Source of the DNA: Nitzschia sp. DOCU1
Taxonomy: Eukaryota > Bacillariophyta > Bacillariophyceae > Bacillariales > Bacillariaceae
Assembly: GCA_951394045.1 (NCBI GenBank)
Contig: OX595987.1
Span: 1,798,001 to 1,862,000 of the forward strand
Length of the DNA stretch: 64,000 bases
Direction: 5' to 3'
This document shows positions 32,601-45,040 of the stretch, in pieces. The position numbers and the translations under genes were made by a program. Below the pieces are notes generated by a model. That model was not told where the DNA came from. It did no database searches and saw only the letters and a list, made by a program, of their open reading frames with translations. How positions within the stretch are numbered: position 1 is the stretch's first letter; each line of letters opens with the position of its first letter.

Positions 32601-35600
32601 CGATCAGTTCCGCGGACGCGACCGTCCAATCGCTCGTAGGGGAAGTCACGGAATTCACAATACTCCGAGATGAGGTCTAACATTCGGACCATCTGACTGA
32701 AAATCAATACCTTGTGTCCCTCTTGCCGAAGTTTCGGCAACAACTTGTCGAGGAGGACCATCTTTCCACTCGTTTGAATGTAAAGATGCTCGTTCAACAT
32801 GCGCTGCTGCTCTTCGGGGGTTTTCCCTTCGAATTCGCCGGCTTCGAGGAACTCCTTAAACTGACGGTCTTGCTCTCGATGTTCCACACCTTCGAGAAGG
32901 CACGGGTGGTTGCAAACCTTTCGGAGCTCCATCTGAATGTTCATGAGCTTCGGTGCATTTGTTCGGCTGGCTCCCATGTTCAAAAAGGCATGATTGTGCT
33001 CGAAGATCGCACGATAGTATTGCTTCTGGATACTGGTCAGTTCGACGTCAATGACAGTCTCCTCCTTGCTAGGAATGTCCTTGGCAACGTCTTCTTTGAC
33101 ACGACGAAGCATGTAGGGAGAGATCTTGTGCTGCAGGGATTCGACCTGCTCACGGTTTGCCATGTTCCCGAACAAAGCCATGAACTCGTCTAGGTCGGGG
33201 AACTTGAAGGGCTCGATAAAGTTCAGCAGAGTCCAAAGTTCGATGAGATCGTTTTGAAGTGGCGTACCCGACATCAAGACACGGCTCTGGAAGCCGTACT
33301 GTAAGGTTCCCTTTGCGCTGATTTCCTTCATGCATTCGAGCAACTTGCCCTTTTGGTTGCGGAGTCGATGGGCCTCATCCACAACCGTAACGCGGAACGG
33401 AATATTACTGATGACGTCAAAATCGCCAATCAGAGTGTCGTAAGTCGTAACGAGTACATCAAACTTCAGATAGTCGGGTGTGTGCGGACGGTCCTCGTAG
33501 TACCACTCATATTCACGAAGGACGTCCCGCCACACTCTCTGCCTGTCATGGTAGACGCAACATACCATGTCTGTCCAACCTTCGAACTCTCGGCGCCAGT
33601 GTTCAACAGTCGACAACGGAACAACTACCAAGAAAGGGCGGTGAATCTTCTCAACTCGATATAAGTGCTCCAAATAGCACACAATCTGCACTGTTTTTCC
33701 CAAGCCCATCTCTATATTGAGCACAGTGTTAGTATGGGAACAGGAGCGCTCTAAAAAAATGGGGGCGACGACTTACCATCTGCAAGAATGCAACCCTGTT
33801 TTCTGTAATAAGTACTGGCCAACCAATTCACGCCCTCCACCTGATAATCGCGCAGCCGATTTCCATTTTTATACGGGTGCGGCTCGTTGGGGTCGTATAG
33901 ACGATCACGAAACTCGAGCCATGCTTCCTTGCCTTTCTTGCTACTCTTCTTCTCAGTCATACCCGCAGTGACCGTTGCTCCAGCTGCAGCAAAGCGCCAG
34001 CGAAACCCGCCGACTTCGTCTCCGAGTTCTTCATCATATTCGCCTTGCAGAACTTGACGAATTTCATTCAGAGGAATTTGCAGAGTGGCCGCAGCAGCCT
34101 GTGCACTTGCCCAAACGTGAATAATCTCGTTGGTGGCAACATCAACCTGCTCAACCTTGACAGTGGAACGCTTGACCGGCTTTCCTGGCGATTCAGCTTC
34201 GTTCGTGGTTGCCGTGGCCGCTTTTGCCTCCTCCTCAGCTCTTGCCTTTGTCGATGCTTCGGGAAAATTATCAAATCTTTCAATATCAGGAGGGTGAGGA
34301 GTCAGTGCTACAGATGCAACCATCTTCGCTCGCTCTCCCAGCGAAGTGAAATCGTTGCGTTTGACCGGAAGAGTTTTCGTCTCGGTCCCCTTTTCCTCCT
34401 TTTTTGCATCCTTCTTCGCCGCATCCTCTTGCGCCTTGGTGGCCTCGACAATATCCGGAGGAATCTCGGCCATGGCCGTGAATGTATCATCCACACCGTC
34501 AACAAAGTATGCACAATCTTCGTCACCACCTTCGTCGCTGCTGTATCCAACTTCCATGTCCAAGAGCCTGTATGTCAAAGACTGTGTGGTCTCAGATCGA
34601 ACTACCAGAACATCTTCCTGCTCTTCCTGAATTTCGTTCTTCTCTGTTAAGACATCACCTTCGCCCTTCGTACCGGCATCAGTAGGCGATTCTTCCAAAG
34701 GGGCTGAAGCAACTTCTGCAGTTTTGTCCACACTACCGGTAGGTGCGTTGCCACCGAGTTCCTTCACTTCTTTGGGCGAAACGTCTTCATCATCACTGTC
34801 CGGCTGGAATTCTGCGCTTCCGTCTGATTCGTCGTCTGAGTCTCCGGGACCAGCGCTAGCATCAGATTCCTCCACTTTCTCGTCCTCTGCGGGCGTCTCG
34901 TCTACCGCGAATTCATGTCGTTGAACAAGCAAGCGTTTGCGATCTGTGGTGAACTTTTTCTGGAGCTCTTCGTAAGCGTATCGACCCATGTTCCCCACAC
35001 TAGTCAAATCGCCGTTTGCAGAAGAAAAGCGATTTTCAAGAAACCGCATGAAGGCAAACTGATTCTTTCCGCTTTCGCGAAGAAGACCGATAACTTCCTT
35101 GAAAGACTTGTTGACCGTGCTCACACCGTCGACCGCGATTATTTTGTCTCCGACACTTCGAATCAGGTTCTTCAACTCAGCCGGACCTTTACTGCCGTCA
35201 GGAAATGCACGGTACCCAAGAAAGGCGACGGAGCCCTGGATTTCTCCGACATTCATCATCAACCCCTTGGCAGTGATTGGAACCACAGCATCATACTCTC
35301 CTGCCATAAGTGGCGGGAGGCTCTTGTTGATTTCCATCAACTGGGGCAGTGCGTCCTGTCGCGCCAGACGATGGACCATGTCCACCAAGCAGTCCTTGAC
35401 TTCCTCGTTCACCGCGGCATCCGACGATTCAGACCGATCGGGCGAAACGATACTTGCGAGTACCTTGGGTCCACAGATGGTCCCAACCTGTTCAGGAATC
35501 TCCAAACCGAATTTCGCGAACTCAAAGGCTCTGGTTTGAGCATAAAGTTGCGTCCGCAGATCAGGGATGCAAAACTTGCCACCGGCGTTAGCAAGGTTGA

Positions 35601-37944
35601 TGTGATTTTCCTTCTCGAGAAACTGTTCGACGAGCTCCTCCGGCATATCCGGTTCGTCGGGATACGAATTGTTCATCTTATAGAATTCAGCAATCATGGC
35701 GGGATTGCCGATATCTTGCTTGGTCTCCCAAGTGCAGTGCTCATAACCGAGCCCCGCCCATTTGACAAGGTACATGGACTGCTTTACCTTTCGTTTGGGT
35801 GTATCACCGAGTTCGGCTCTCTTACGGGCGGCCTGTTCCGCCACAGCCGACATCATACGAACGCCTCGTACCGACTTAAGCTTTGGCTTGCAGTCTGGGC
35901 AGTGCCAGACTCCAGTTGGGAGTTTCTTCAGGGGAGGAGTCAGGCATTTGTAACCATACATGGCGTCACAGTGGTCACATAGCACGAGATCGTCGTCCGG
36001 CGTGCCGCACTTTCCATCGCATTGCCGACATGTATGCTCCCAAGGGCGGGCCCTAGGATTCGCCCACCGGAGGTAACGTTCGCGATACTCCAACACCCAA
36101 GCATGATAAAGTCGCTCAAATTGCTTTGACATGTAGTCCGCAACGTGCCAAATGGCAGAACCATGCCTGTTGTAAATCTTACAGTTGTTCCAAACCTATT
36201 CACGAGCAGAAAATAAAGACCATTTTGAGCGGGATATCAACACGACCAACCTCATCAGGTGGCAAAACGTTTCTTACCTTCCGGACATCCCGAGCAAATT
36301 GTTCCGGAGCTTGGTATTTCTTGTTCTTGAGCTTGGTTCGCACAGTACCAAGATCCATTGGCTGGTCAATGAATTCCTCGTAGTCTGTGAATTCCTCCAA
36401 GTCCACCGGTTCCAAGAAGATATTCGCAAACCCATCGTTGGATAATCTATCCAGTACCATCAGACAACGACGGAGGGGCTGCCACATTTCGTTAGGTTTT
36501 TGTGCCTTCTCCATCAATTGACGCTCCTTGTCATACTGTTTGGCCTCTTCCTTGGCAAGCTCAACAAAAGGCGCTTGCTCCGCCTCAGACATAGCCTGCC
36601 ATTGATTTCCTAGGATCGTCATGAGTTCACCTTGAGTGGCATCGGGATTTTTCTTGGCAAAATAAGGTCGCATGGAACATTGAAAGAAGAGATACGAGGC
36701 CCGGGGCTTTTTGGGAGGTTCCGTGACATAACCATCCCGGTACGGGTTGTCGCAACCTTCAAAGACGGGGTAATATGGCCCATCCTTGGCGAGCACTTCC
36801 TTCAGCCGTTCCACAGTCAGTTTGCTAAAGTCAATGTCATCTTCCCAGAAACCATCTTCTGATTCGGCAGTATCTGCAAGAATGCACAGATTAGTCTCCG
36901 TGAAACACACCATCTGAATCCCCTTGCACTAGAATCCAACGTACCTTTCTTGTCTTCGCCCTTTTCTTCCACCTTCGTGGGCTTTTTATCATCGGAAGTT
37001 TCTGCTGCTTCTTCTCCTTTGGGCTTGCTGTCTTTTTCGTCAGTCTTGTCCTTCTCCTCTCCCTCTTTTTCGTCGTCGTCATCGTCGCTTTCATCGGCAA
37101 GTTCTTTCTCGCGTTCCTTTTCCCACTTGAGAAGTTCCTTGTCACTGAGCTCTAACGTAAGCTCTTGCTCCTTTTCCGCGACGATTTTCTGCGGAACAAC
37201 ATAGGATGGATCAAACTCTGGATTCTCGAGATCCTCATCGAGGCCAAGGGCAAGCTTTTTCAGATACCGGCGGTAAATAGTCTTTGCAGATTTATTCATC
37301 GACTCTAGATCCGCTCCCGTCTTCCATTCCAGATGAAGGTAGGAGCGATTCTTGTACTTGACAAGGTATTCGTATTCAATGACGCCAGTCTTGTCCTGCT
37401 TGGCGGGAGATTCCTCGTTTTGCTTCTTGTTGTTGCCACCACCTCGACGGCGATTCTTCCGCCGACCGGCTCCTTCCTCGTCCGAATCGTTATCATCCTC
37501 ATCGTCATCTGGATCTTGATTCTCTTCGTCGCTGCCTTTAGCTTCGTCCGCGTTCTCGTCTACAGGACGTCGGCCGACAATGAGATCGATGCGAGGAGAC
37601 CCATCCGGCTCAAATTCCGGCAAAAACGAAAATCGTTCCCGAATGGGTGGAAGACTGGGGTCATAGCCCTTCTCAGTATAAATCGGTTTGTTGGGACGAA
37701 AGTCGTCGTCATTGTCGTCCCCCAGTAGTTCGTCTTCGTCTTGTGCCGCCGCCGACTTTCGTCGACTTGCCGCAGGTTTCCGAGCGGAACTGGACGATTT
37801 GGGCCGTCCCCTCTTGGGCATGGGTTCCTCCGCGGGGCTGTCTTCGAAAATGTCGTCATCGCTAAAGTCTTGCTCCCTGGCGTAGTTCACGTTCTTCTTG
37901 CTACGTCTGGACCGGCGCACCGCTTCTGCCTCGGCATCGGACAT
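29622..37944 (-). CDS. SNF2-family chromatin remodeler with chromo, HMG, bromo, PHD and PDZ-like domains
   Basis: Five exons (minus): 37944-36945, 36873-36278, 36195-33777, 33711-32481, 32415-29622; 2,679 residues; introns 65-82 nt in phase. In order: KRGRPK AT-hook-like motif near 43-48; chromodomain 1 (about 120-235, YEYLVKYKNRSYLHLEWKT); HMG box (about 387-455, KKPRASYLFF); bromodomain 1 (about 470-575, spanning the exon 2/3 junction); PHD finger (about 588-635); chromodomain 2 (about 670-725, YLVKWAGLGYEHCTWETK); PDZ-like domain (about 836-928); a NUMOD1-like segment (about 1213-1263); SNF2 ATPase (from about 1310, ADEMGLGKT, VVDEAHRLRN); helicase C (to about 1765, STRAGGVGINL, QARCHRIGQT); bromodomains 2 (about 2217-2327) and 3 (about 2567-2670) around a long K/E/D-rich linker. 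It resembles CHD proteins with extra acetyl-lysine readers. Nuclear; ATP-driven nucleosome remodelling is expected from the family. Confidence 0.93.
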
Positions 37945-39176
37945 GGTCGCTGAACGAGTCTGAAGAAAAGGAAAAGATTCACAACAAACACAAACAGACT
38001 GTGTGAGTAATCGTGCACGATAGGAGCTCCGGAGTTCAAATGAGAACGAAAGGACGGTTATAGCACCCAGAGAGCATCATGAAAGAGCAGTGGGGGTCGA
38101 AATGTGATGAAAGATGACGCTTTGCTGCAGGGATTGTTTCTCAGGAGGCGCTTTCCAGCAGTAGTACGACGAGTATGCGTGTCCCCGGTCCCCCACGTAG
38201 AAAAGTGTACCTAGTCTACGGAGTGCAATGAGCCCAGCCACCAGGAGAGTGAAATGCAATGAAAATGGGTTCCTGTATCGTCTCAAACATACCACGAGGC
38301 CTTCCAAGGATGGTCAACGAGTGGAAAAATGCGGAAAATGGTGTGTTTCCAGTCGCGGTCGGTCCCCCCATAATTATTGCTTCGCCACTGCTCGCGCGTC
38401 TCGACCTCCAAAATCTCCATGAGGATCAAAAATTCTCTCCCTCCAAGCCCCCATCGGCTCATTTATTTCGTGACAGAACCGAGTATCACCGTCATAGTGG
38501 TCATTGACGACAAATATTTCAACTCACCTCAACTCAAAACACAACACTATCCAACAATAAAGCACTCTCAACACACTCGCTTCAATAATAATCTGCTGGT
38601 GGCTGCGGTGCCCACTGTGTTGTTTTACTCCATTCTTTGTTTTGGCGCCTCCCGGCGAGACCTTGTCCTTGGCGTACCAAGGCCAGACCGCGCCACTTTT
38701 CGGGCCAAATAATTCGCAGAGATTCGCAGGGCTTCCTGATGACGCACGCCGGCCAATTCGGGGATGGAAGCATTCATGCATCCGTTGGAACGGGTAGAAA
38801 TTCACTTATCCTAAATCTATGTGCATGTATAAAAATCAATGATAGCGTATGCCGTACTCGGCACGCACATACCAAAATTCAAGGGACGAAATAGCCCCAT
38901 GTAGCCTGCCAGCTATCGTGTTTGGAAAGAGAATGTCACGAACAACAGGGAGGGAGTAGAGCGCGCGGAATCCGGAAGCACTCGTTGGCGTTTTCCACAC
39001 ACAAGCTCTATCGTAAAACCAATGAGTTAAAATAGCTGTTCCTGTCGCGATCACAGTTACGTTCGGAGGAGACCTTCCATTTTCATCCCCCTTCGTGACA
39101 ATTGATATTGATTGACTATTGCAACGCATATCCACGACGCAAACGCAAGCGAAATGCTCAAAACGTACATGACACC
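37945..39176. other. Intergenic region, divergent promoters
   Basis: About 1.23 kb between the divergent remodeler (-) and DENND4-like (+) genes. Short frames on both strands show no protein signal. A frame open from 39102 into the DENN gene starts at TTG and is treated as 5' UTR. Confidence 0.5.
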
Positions 39177-42100
39177 ATGAGACCTACAGTTTTATCATCC
39201 ACGCCTTCGGCGGCATCTCCTAGTACACCACCATTAAATCCACAACGAGTAGTAGAAAGTGGAACAACTTGGACGAGTGGACGAAGAATGAGTCATAACA
39301 CACTATCATCAACGACACCCAGCCCAAGTAAATTGAGAAGAAAAGTGACAGTGGAAGATGCTCTCGACAATGTCGCTTCAATTCAGAGACTTGTAGAATA
39401 TTTTGTGATTATCAGTTGCCACCCACAAAAACAACCACCACCACAGCCAGCAAACAATGCCACTGCAGAAGCGGCGGCTTCTTCTGCCACCAGTAATAGT
39501 CCCAAGCCGAAACGACCCGCTCCGATGCAAAGAGGAGTTTCGGCTCCGATTCCCTCGAATGAGGAAAGCAGTCAAGGTCGGTTTGGACGAACAATGAGCA
39601 GTGTCTTTCGAAAGTCCGCCGCGAAAACTAGCACGGAACAAGGCCTGGCAGCTTCGTTTTCGCATGATTCTCAACATGACGAATCACGGGAAGAGATACT
39701 GCCGCCCCCCAAGCCCAGGGGCACGTGGAAACGTGATACTAGTAGTAGTAGTCAGGAGGATGAAACGTCGGGAAACATTCACATGCCAGATCAATATGCT
39801 GGGTTCGATGATGAATACAATTTTCAACCAAAAATCACGTCACGGTATCCTCTTACGGATCATCAAGACAATCCACTCAATCCCATGGTAACACAATTCT
39901 GTCATCCCGTCGGAAATGTGGTGGTGCCAACGACGCAGTATCAAATGCCACGAGTTCATCATTTTGTGTTGACAAATGACAAGGGACGAAAGATTTATGG
40001 GACGTGCCTGACCATTCTGGAAGAGTACGAGCCTCCTCCGGATGCTCCTAGGCGGGCGCAGCATCTAGTTCACAGTGATTCGGGAGAACTTGATATTGAA
40101 GTGACCATGGACGGACACAGCCCTACGCTATACTTGCCTCGTTGTGTATGCATTCTATCGATATGGCCCTACATGGAGGCCTTTCGAGAGTATCTTGCGC
40201 AACTATATCGGTTGGCAACCAGTACGGATTGTATGAATGTCCCACTGGAACGCTACATTATGAATATTTGTATGGAAATTCCGGCACCCCCACCTGGAGC
40301 CTTTGAAGTGCAAATCAATATACTCGACTCGGTCATTCGGTTCTGGTCGCCCCCAGCCAAGCTTCCAATCGCATATGTGGCATTGCCATATCGCGTTTTA
40401 TTTGAATGTTTGGATGTGGACAATATTTTGCATCTTTGGTATTGTTTAACGATGGAGCAAAAGGTGCTATTGGTCTCGAGCCAGTATTCGAATTTGACGG
40501 TTTGTGCAGAGATTCTTTGTTCGCTATTATATCCCATGAAATGGAGTCATTTGTATGTGCCGCTGTTACCACGGTTTCTATGTCCCATATTGGATGCTCC
40601 TGGTAAGTGCGATGGCTCGTTTGAAGGCGTGCATATATGTTGAGTGGCAATCTCAAGAAACTTTACAAAAATGACAGTGCCGTATCTTTGTGGAGTGACA
40701 CGAGACAATTGGCTCCATGTCCAACAATTTGTGAGTGATGAGACCATTGTCGTTGATCTCGATCGGAACAACTTGATGTTTGGACAAAAGACTCCGGAAC
40801 TACCAGCTTTGCCCGGCAAGAAATGGAAGAAGCTACGGAATAGCCTGGAAGAAATTGCAGGGCATTTGTTTTGGAGAACGCGGGGCCTCGAAACAGAGTA
40901 TACTGAGTTTCGAAGCCACAAGTTGGATCAACGGGGATTCAAAGAAGCAGCCCGACAAAAGGGAGAGATTCGATGGAAGGAGAAGCTAGAGACGTTCGAT
41001 CAGGCGTTCAATTTACAATTTACTCCGGACTCGGAGAACCTTCAAAGCCAGCGCTCGCTACTTTCAGAGCAAAACCAGTGGGATCGCGTCCAAGAGTCCT
41101 TTTTGCGATTTTTCGTGGCTCTGCTCAAGGATTATCGCAAATTTCTCGATAAACCCGATGATGATTCGCCTTCCTCGCCCAGCCAGGATCCTGGGGATTG
41201 GTTGCAATGGAGCCAGAAACGATCATTTGATCGAGAAGGTTTTATCCAATACCAAAAGACCGAAAATATTCCCTACTTGAATCAACTTACAATGACACAG
41301 CAATTTGATGATTTCATTACCAAGCGGCTTTACAGTCCCGAGATGCCAGATATTATCTTCTTTGATCAGAGCATCGATGCCAAGCTCAACCGGAGCCGGC
41401 TCAAGTTGAAGAAGGTTGACACACCCTTTCTGCAAAGTGCAAAGGCCCACAAAGTACTACAGAAGTTTCTGGCCGTAGAACCATCTGCGGCCGACCTCAA
41501 TGTGAAGACGCCTTTTATATACAAGACTTGGCCTGAAACACTGAATCCACGTCTGTTCGGCATACCTCGGCCTATCCCGACCATCATCACCGCCGAATTT
41601 GACCGCCAGGCGGCATTGGTTTCCCGCCTGCGGTCAACCCACTCCCCCGGACCAGCCGAGGCGAAGAAGTTGATCGATTTTTATGGAAGCGACTATGATG
41701 TATCACCTGAAGGAATGGCTTTCACTGTCTTCTTCTATACATACTCTGCAGTTATCGGGCGCGAGTGGCAGGCCTTTCAACAGAGGCAAAGCGAGCTCAA
41801 CGCGATTGCGAACATCGATACTGAAATGGAAGAACCAAGTTTGAACAAACGCGACATTACCGACGACTCAACTCCAGCGGGAAGCGTGGAAGTCGAACTT
41901 ACAGATCCCGACCAAGCCCTGACCGATACGTATTTCGGGTTATGCGATGGTTGTCCTGCGGGATCGACAGCCATTGAGAACGCCTTGATTTACGTGACAT
42001 CGTCACCGTGTCCGCGTCAAATTGATGAATTCAATGCCCAAGCCCAGCTTGCATATGATACCATTGCGCAACTCGCGAACTCGCCGTTTGAATATCTGCA

Positions 42101-43241
42101 AGAAGGGCGATCGGTTAGCCTATTGGACAATGACAACGGACTCGCTGAATACGAGGAAGCCCGTGATGTGGCCGTAGCCCAGCTCGACCTGGCCTTTGAC
42201 ACGTTGATGATCATGGAGATGCGGGGGCTATTAAGTGACCCCGACGTGTTCAAGTCGCTAATGGAGGCCTGTGGCCGGTGTGGCGACACAAAGCGCGCTC
42301 TTGAGCTGATCGAAATGATGAAACGAGATGGTCTGGTCGCAGATCAGGAAGTTCTCTCCTGTTTCATGGCAGCGTTTGCCCATGGCGAGGACGAGCTGGA
42401 CAATCCATTAGCCGCTGCGTTACACAGGAGGACCCAAAGTTCGGATGCGTACTCATGCTATTTGAAGAAGAATTTTGAGATGATGACTCGGGACTCGGCA
42501 AAGGGAACAGTATTGACTGCCCCTCCTTCCGACTCTGAAGCTGACAGCTATTTCAGTGATGCGTGCTCAAGCAGTGGTTCTGAAATATCTGCCAGCCCAG
42601 CCGTTTCGAAGCAGCCTCTGAGTTCGGCAATCATGGAATGGCTAAACCCCCGCCCATCTGCCGGAGTAGTCGCAAAGAAAGTGAGACGAAAGCGTCGGCG
42701 CAAACGAAATTCCTTGGCGGCCGTCGGGCGTTCATTTGTATTAACCGATCGCCTTAAGAAGCAAATCGTCTTGGGCGAGAGCCTTCTCGACTTCCTCTAC
42801 CCAAATTTGAAGATTGACACAGAAGGAGATTCTTGTCCCCAGTGCTCCAACATGATGAAAGTAAAGTCTATCATTGCTGGATGGAAGCCTAAAGCGTTCC
42901 AAGATTTCACAACTTGTTGCCCCCAGTGTCGGCATCGGTTTGTGCCGCGATTCTCGGTTTCATCGAGCTCGCCTACTTTTGAAGGTTCTCAAGGCATTGG
43001 CACTCCTTTGTATTGTGAATTTCTTTCTCCATGGGTTCTCCGAAAGGAGTTGAGCCATGTTATAGAAGGGGAGGAAGGGATCGATGTTATTTTGGATCCA
43101 GAATGGAGGCGAGGAAGGCAAGTCGGGGCTACCCTTTGGTGGAACCTTATTGCTATGTTCAAGCTCTACGAGCTTCCTTTCTCGTTTCTGCTCCAAGGTA
43201 GTTTCCAGAACCGTTTGATTAATCCTGTGCCACAGGATTAG
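39177..43241 (+). CDS. DENND4-type DENN domain protein (putative Rab GEF)
   Basis: Two exons, 39177-40602 and 40678-43241, with a 75-nt intron (donor GTAAGT, phase 1); 1,329 residues. The first ATG is at 39177. A disordered S/P-rich N-terminus (1-210) precedes the tripartite DENN module: uDENN (about 215-310, VHHFVLTNDKGRKIYGTCL), cDENN (about 315-475, LLVSSQYSNLTVCAEILCSLLYPMKW when read as a block) and dDENN (about 476-575). A PPR-like helical pair lies near 980-1040 (VFKSLMEACGRCGDTKRALELIEMMKRDGLV). A zinc-binding pair follows near 1194-1232 (CPQC, 28-30 residues later CCPQC). DENN + PPR + C-terminal Cys pairs is the layout of DENND4 proteins, exchange factors for Rab10-class GTPases in vesicle traffic. 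Confidence 0.88.
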
Positions 43242-43616
43242 GCGGCAGATAGAACATTGAATCTCTCTACTACTCCGGAACTGAGTCTATTCCTATTTAG
43301 CAAAAGCGTTTTCCCACAACCATCACGTCGTATCATAGCTGCTACTAGCCAAATCTCCCCAGTTCGTGACGACGCAAGGACGGGTCGAAAATGTCTTTTT
43401 CGATCGGATCGATCGACATTCGACTTCTGGGATAAATTCCACGTGTAAGCCTTTCCATCACCCACATATCACTTCACATCACATCGGCGCGAGACCCCAG
43501 TTTTTCATTCTGTCAACATATGATGTCGGTGGAAACCGCCGTGAACTAATGTTGTTGACGGCTGTCTACATCACATTAACCAAACAGCTGTGGCTTTAGG
43601 AAGTGTTAAAGCAACA
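43242..43616. other. Intergenic region between same-strand genes
   Basis: 375 nt containing the DENND4 3' UTR and the next promoter. A frame open from 43590 begins with GTG; the ATG at 43617 is preferred for the next gene. Confidence 0.5.
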
Positions 43617-45038
43617 ATGAACTTGTTCAGGTCAAGCAGTCGAATACGGTTCGCAGGGCGTCGAAACATCTACAATTCCATTCGGATCGCACGAACAAGC
43701 GCAGTGGTCGCACTGCTGGTATCAACGTCTTCCAGTGGCTTCGTCCATCGCAATACTCAGATGCATTTGAGAAAGAGCTCCACATTGTCGCGTATTGTTT
43801 GCCTCAAACAAAGGCCGTCTGCTCGATTTTTGTCCAGCAACGTGGACTCGTTCCAAGAGGGCATGAAGCAAGCCTATCTCCAAGGCGAAACGGACGGGAT
43901 TTTGAGGTTTGCCACCTCTGTCAACGCCTCGGTGTTGAGAGTAGAAGACATCGTTGCCGCAAGTTTGGATGCTGGGGAAGGAAAGAGTGGGAATACTGCC
44001 AGCATGCTGAATGCGTGGATCGGATCCTGTTGCCTCCGAAACGATTTACAGGAGGCAGGAGACTTGGCGAAACGATTAGTGGAAGCTTTTGAAGAATTGG
44101 GCACGCAACAAGGTATTACACCGGATACTGTCACATATTGCCTCGCGTGCACGGCTCTGAGCCGTCATTCGGAGACTTCATCGACGGCAGACTACATTTT
44201 GGACCAAGCTCGAAGGAACAGCAAGAAACTCGCCGGCGGCAAGCGAAGAAAAACATTGGCGGCCGCGCGTCGAAAAGTCACGCCGCTTTGTGTTCGAAAT
44301 GTAGAAGATGAGTTGAAGCAACTTTGTGGGGAGGACTTTTCCGTGCTCGAGGAAACAGACGACTTTTTCGTAGTCAACAAACCTAGCGGCATCCCGTGCT
44401 TTCACAAACGAACAACGACTGCTGGGAAGATTCGGAAGGGAAAGGGGAAAGAAAGGTCGAGTGCAGAAGATATCAGTCTTGAAGACGCATTGATAAACTG
44501 CAACGTCCCACTTTCCACTTTGAACCCCGAGGCTTTAGGCCTGGTCCATAGATTAGACCGAGGGGCGTCGGGTTGCTTGATCCTGGCCAAAACTGATGAG
44601 ATGCACGCCAAACTTGTTTCGGAGTTCTTCCTTCGTCGAACCGAAAAACGCTACTCGACAATCGTGTCTCCAGCGCCGGATCCTTCGACGCCACAAACAG
44701 GGACGATTGAAATACCAGTCAATGGTAGACCCGCGAGGTCGCGCTACATCATCAAAGAACGCTTGGGGGAATCAGGAGCTCTTCTGGAGTTCGAGATCTT
44801 CACTGGACGGAAACACCAAATACGTGTCCATGCTTCTGAAGCATTGTCAGCCCCGATCTACATGGATACGTTATACAGTAATGTGGAAGGAGGTACTCGA
44901 GTTGACAAGGATGGATCAAAGGAACGATTTCTACTTCATGCCTCGAATCTACTTATTCCTGAGTATGGAGTGCATGTTGAGGCACCGATACCAAAGTGGT
45001 GGCACGAGACGATTGCATTACTCAAGGCGGAAACATAA
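43617..45038 (+). CDS. RluA-family pseudouridine synthase with PPR-like N-terminal region, organellar
   Basis: 473 residues, one exon. The N-terminus is Arg/Ser-rich without acids (MNLFRSSSRIRFAGRRNIYN), fitting a mitochondrial or plastid presequence. Residues about 100-205 contain helical pairs typical of PPR motifs (ASMLNAWIGSCCLRNDLQEA; ITPDTVTYCLACTALSRHSE). The catalytic domain begins near 240 (FSVLEETDDFFVVNKPSGIP), with catalytic-Asp motif LVHRLDRGASGCLIL and FEIFTGRKHQIRVH. It isomerises uridines in an organellar RNA; the PPR-like part could select the target. The ending motif is I-Y-M-D-T-L-Y rather than the usual I-x-G-D-x-x-Y. Its stop lies 2 nt from that of Abitram on the opposite strand. 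Confidence 0.87.
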   Translation: MNLFRSSSRIRFAGRRNIYNSIRIARTSAVVALLVSTSSSGFVHRNTQMHLRKSSTLSRIVCLKQRPSARFLSSNVDSFQEGMKQAYLQGETDGILRFATSVNASVLRVEDIVAASLDAGEGKSGNTASMLNAWIGSCCLRNDLQEAGDLAKRLVEAFEELGTQQGITPDTVTYCLACTALSRHSETSSTADYILDQARRNSKKLAGGKRRKTLAAARRKVTPLCVRNVEDELKQLCGEDFSVLEETDDFFVVNKPSGIPCFHKRTTTAGKIRKGKGKERSSAEDISLEDALINCNVPLSTLNPEALGLVHRLDRGASGCLILAKTDEMHAKLVSEFFLRRTEKRYSTIVSPAPDPSTPQTGTIEIPVNGRPARSRYIIKERLGESGALLEFEIFTGRKHQIRVHASEALSAPIYMDTLYSNVEGGTRVDKDGSKERFLLHASNLLIPEYGVHVEAPIPKWWHETIALLKAET

Positions 45039-45040
45039 AG

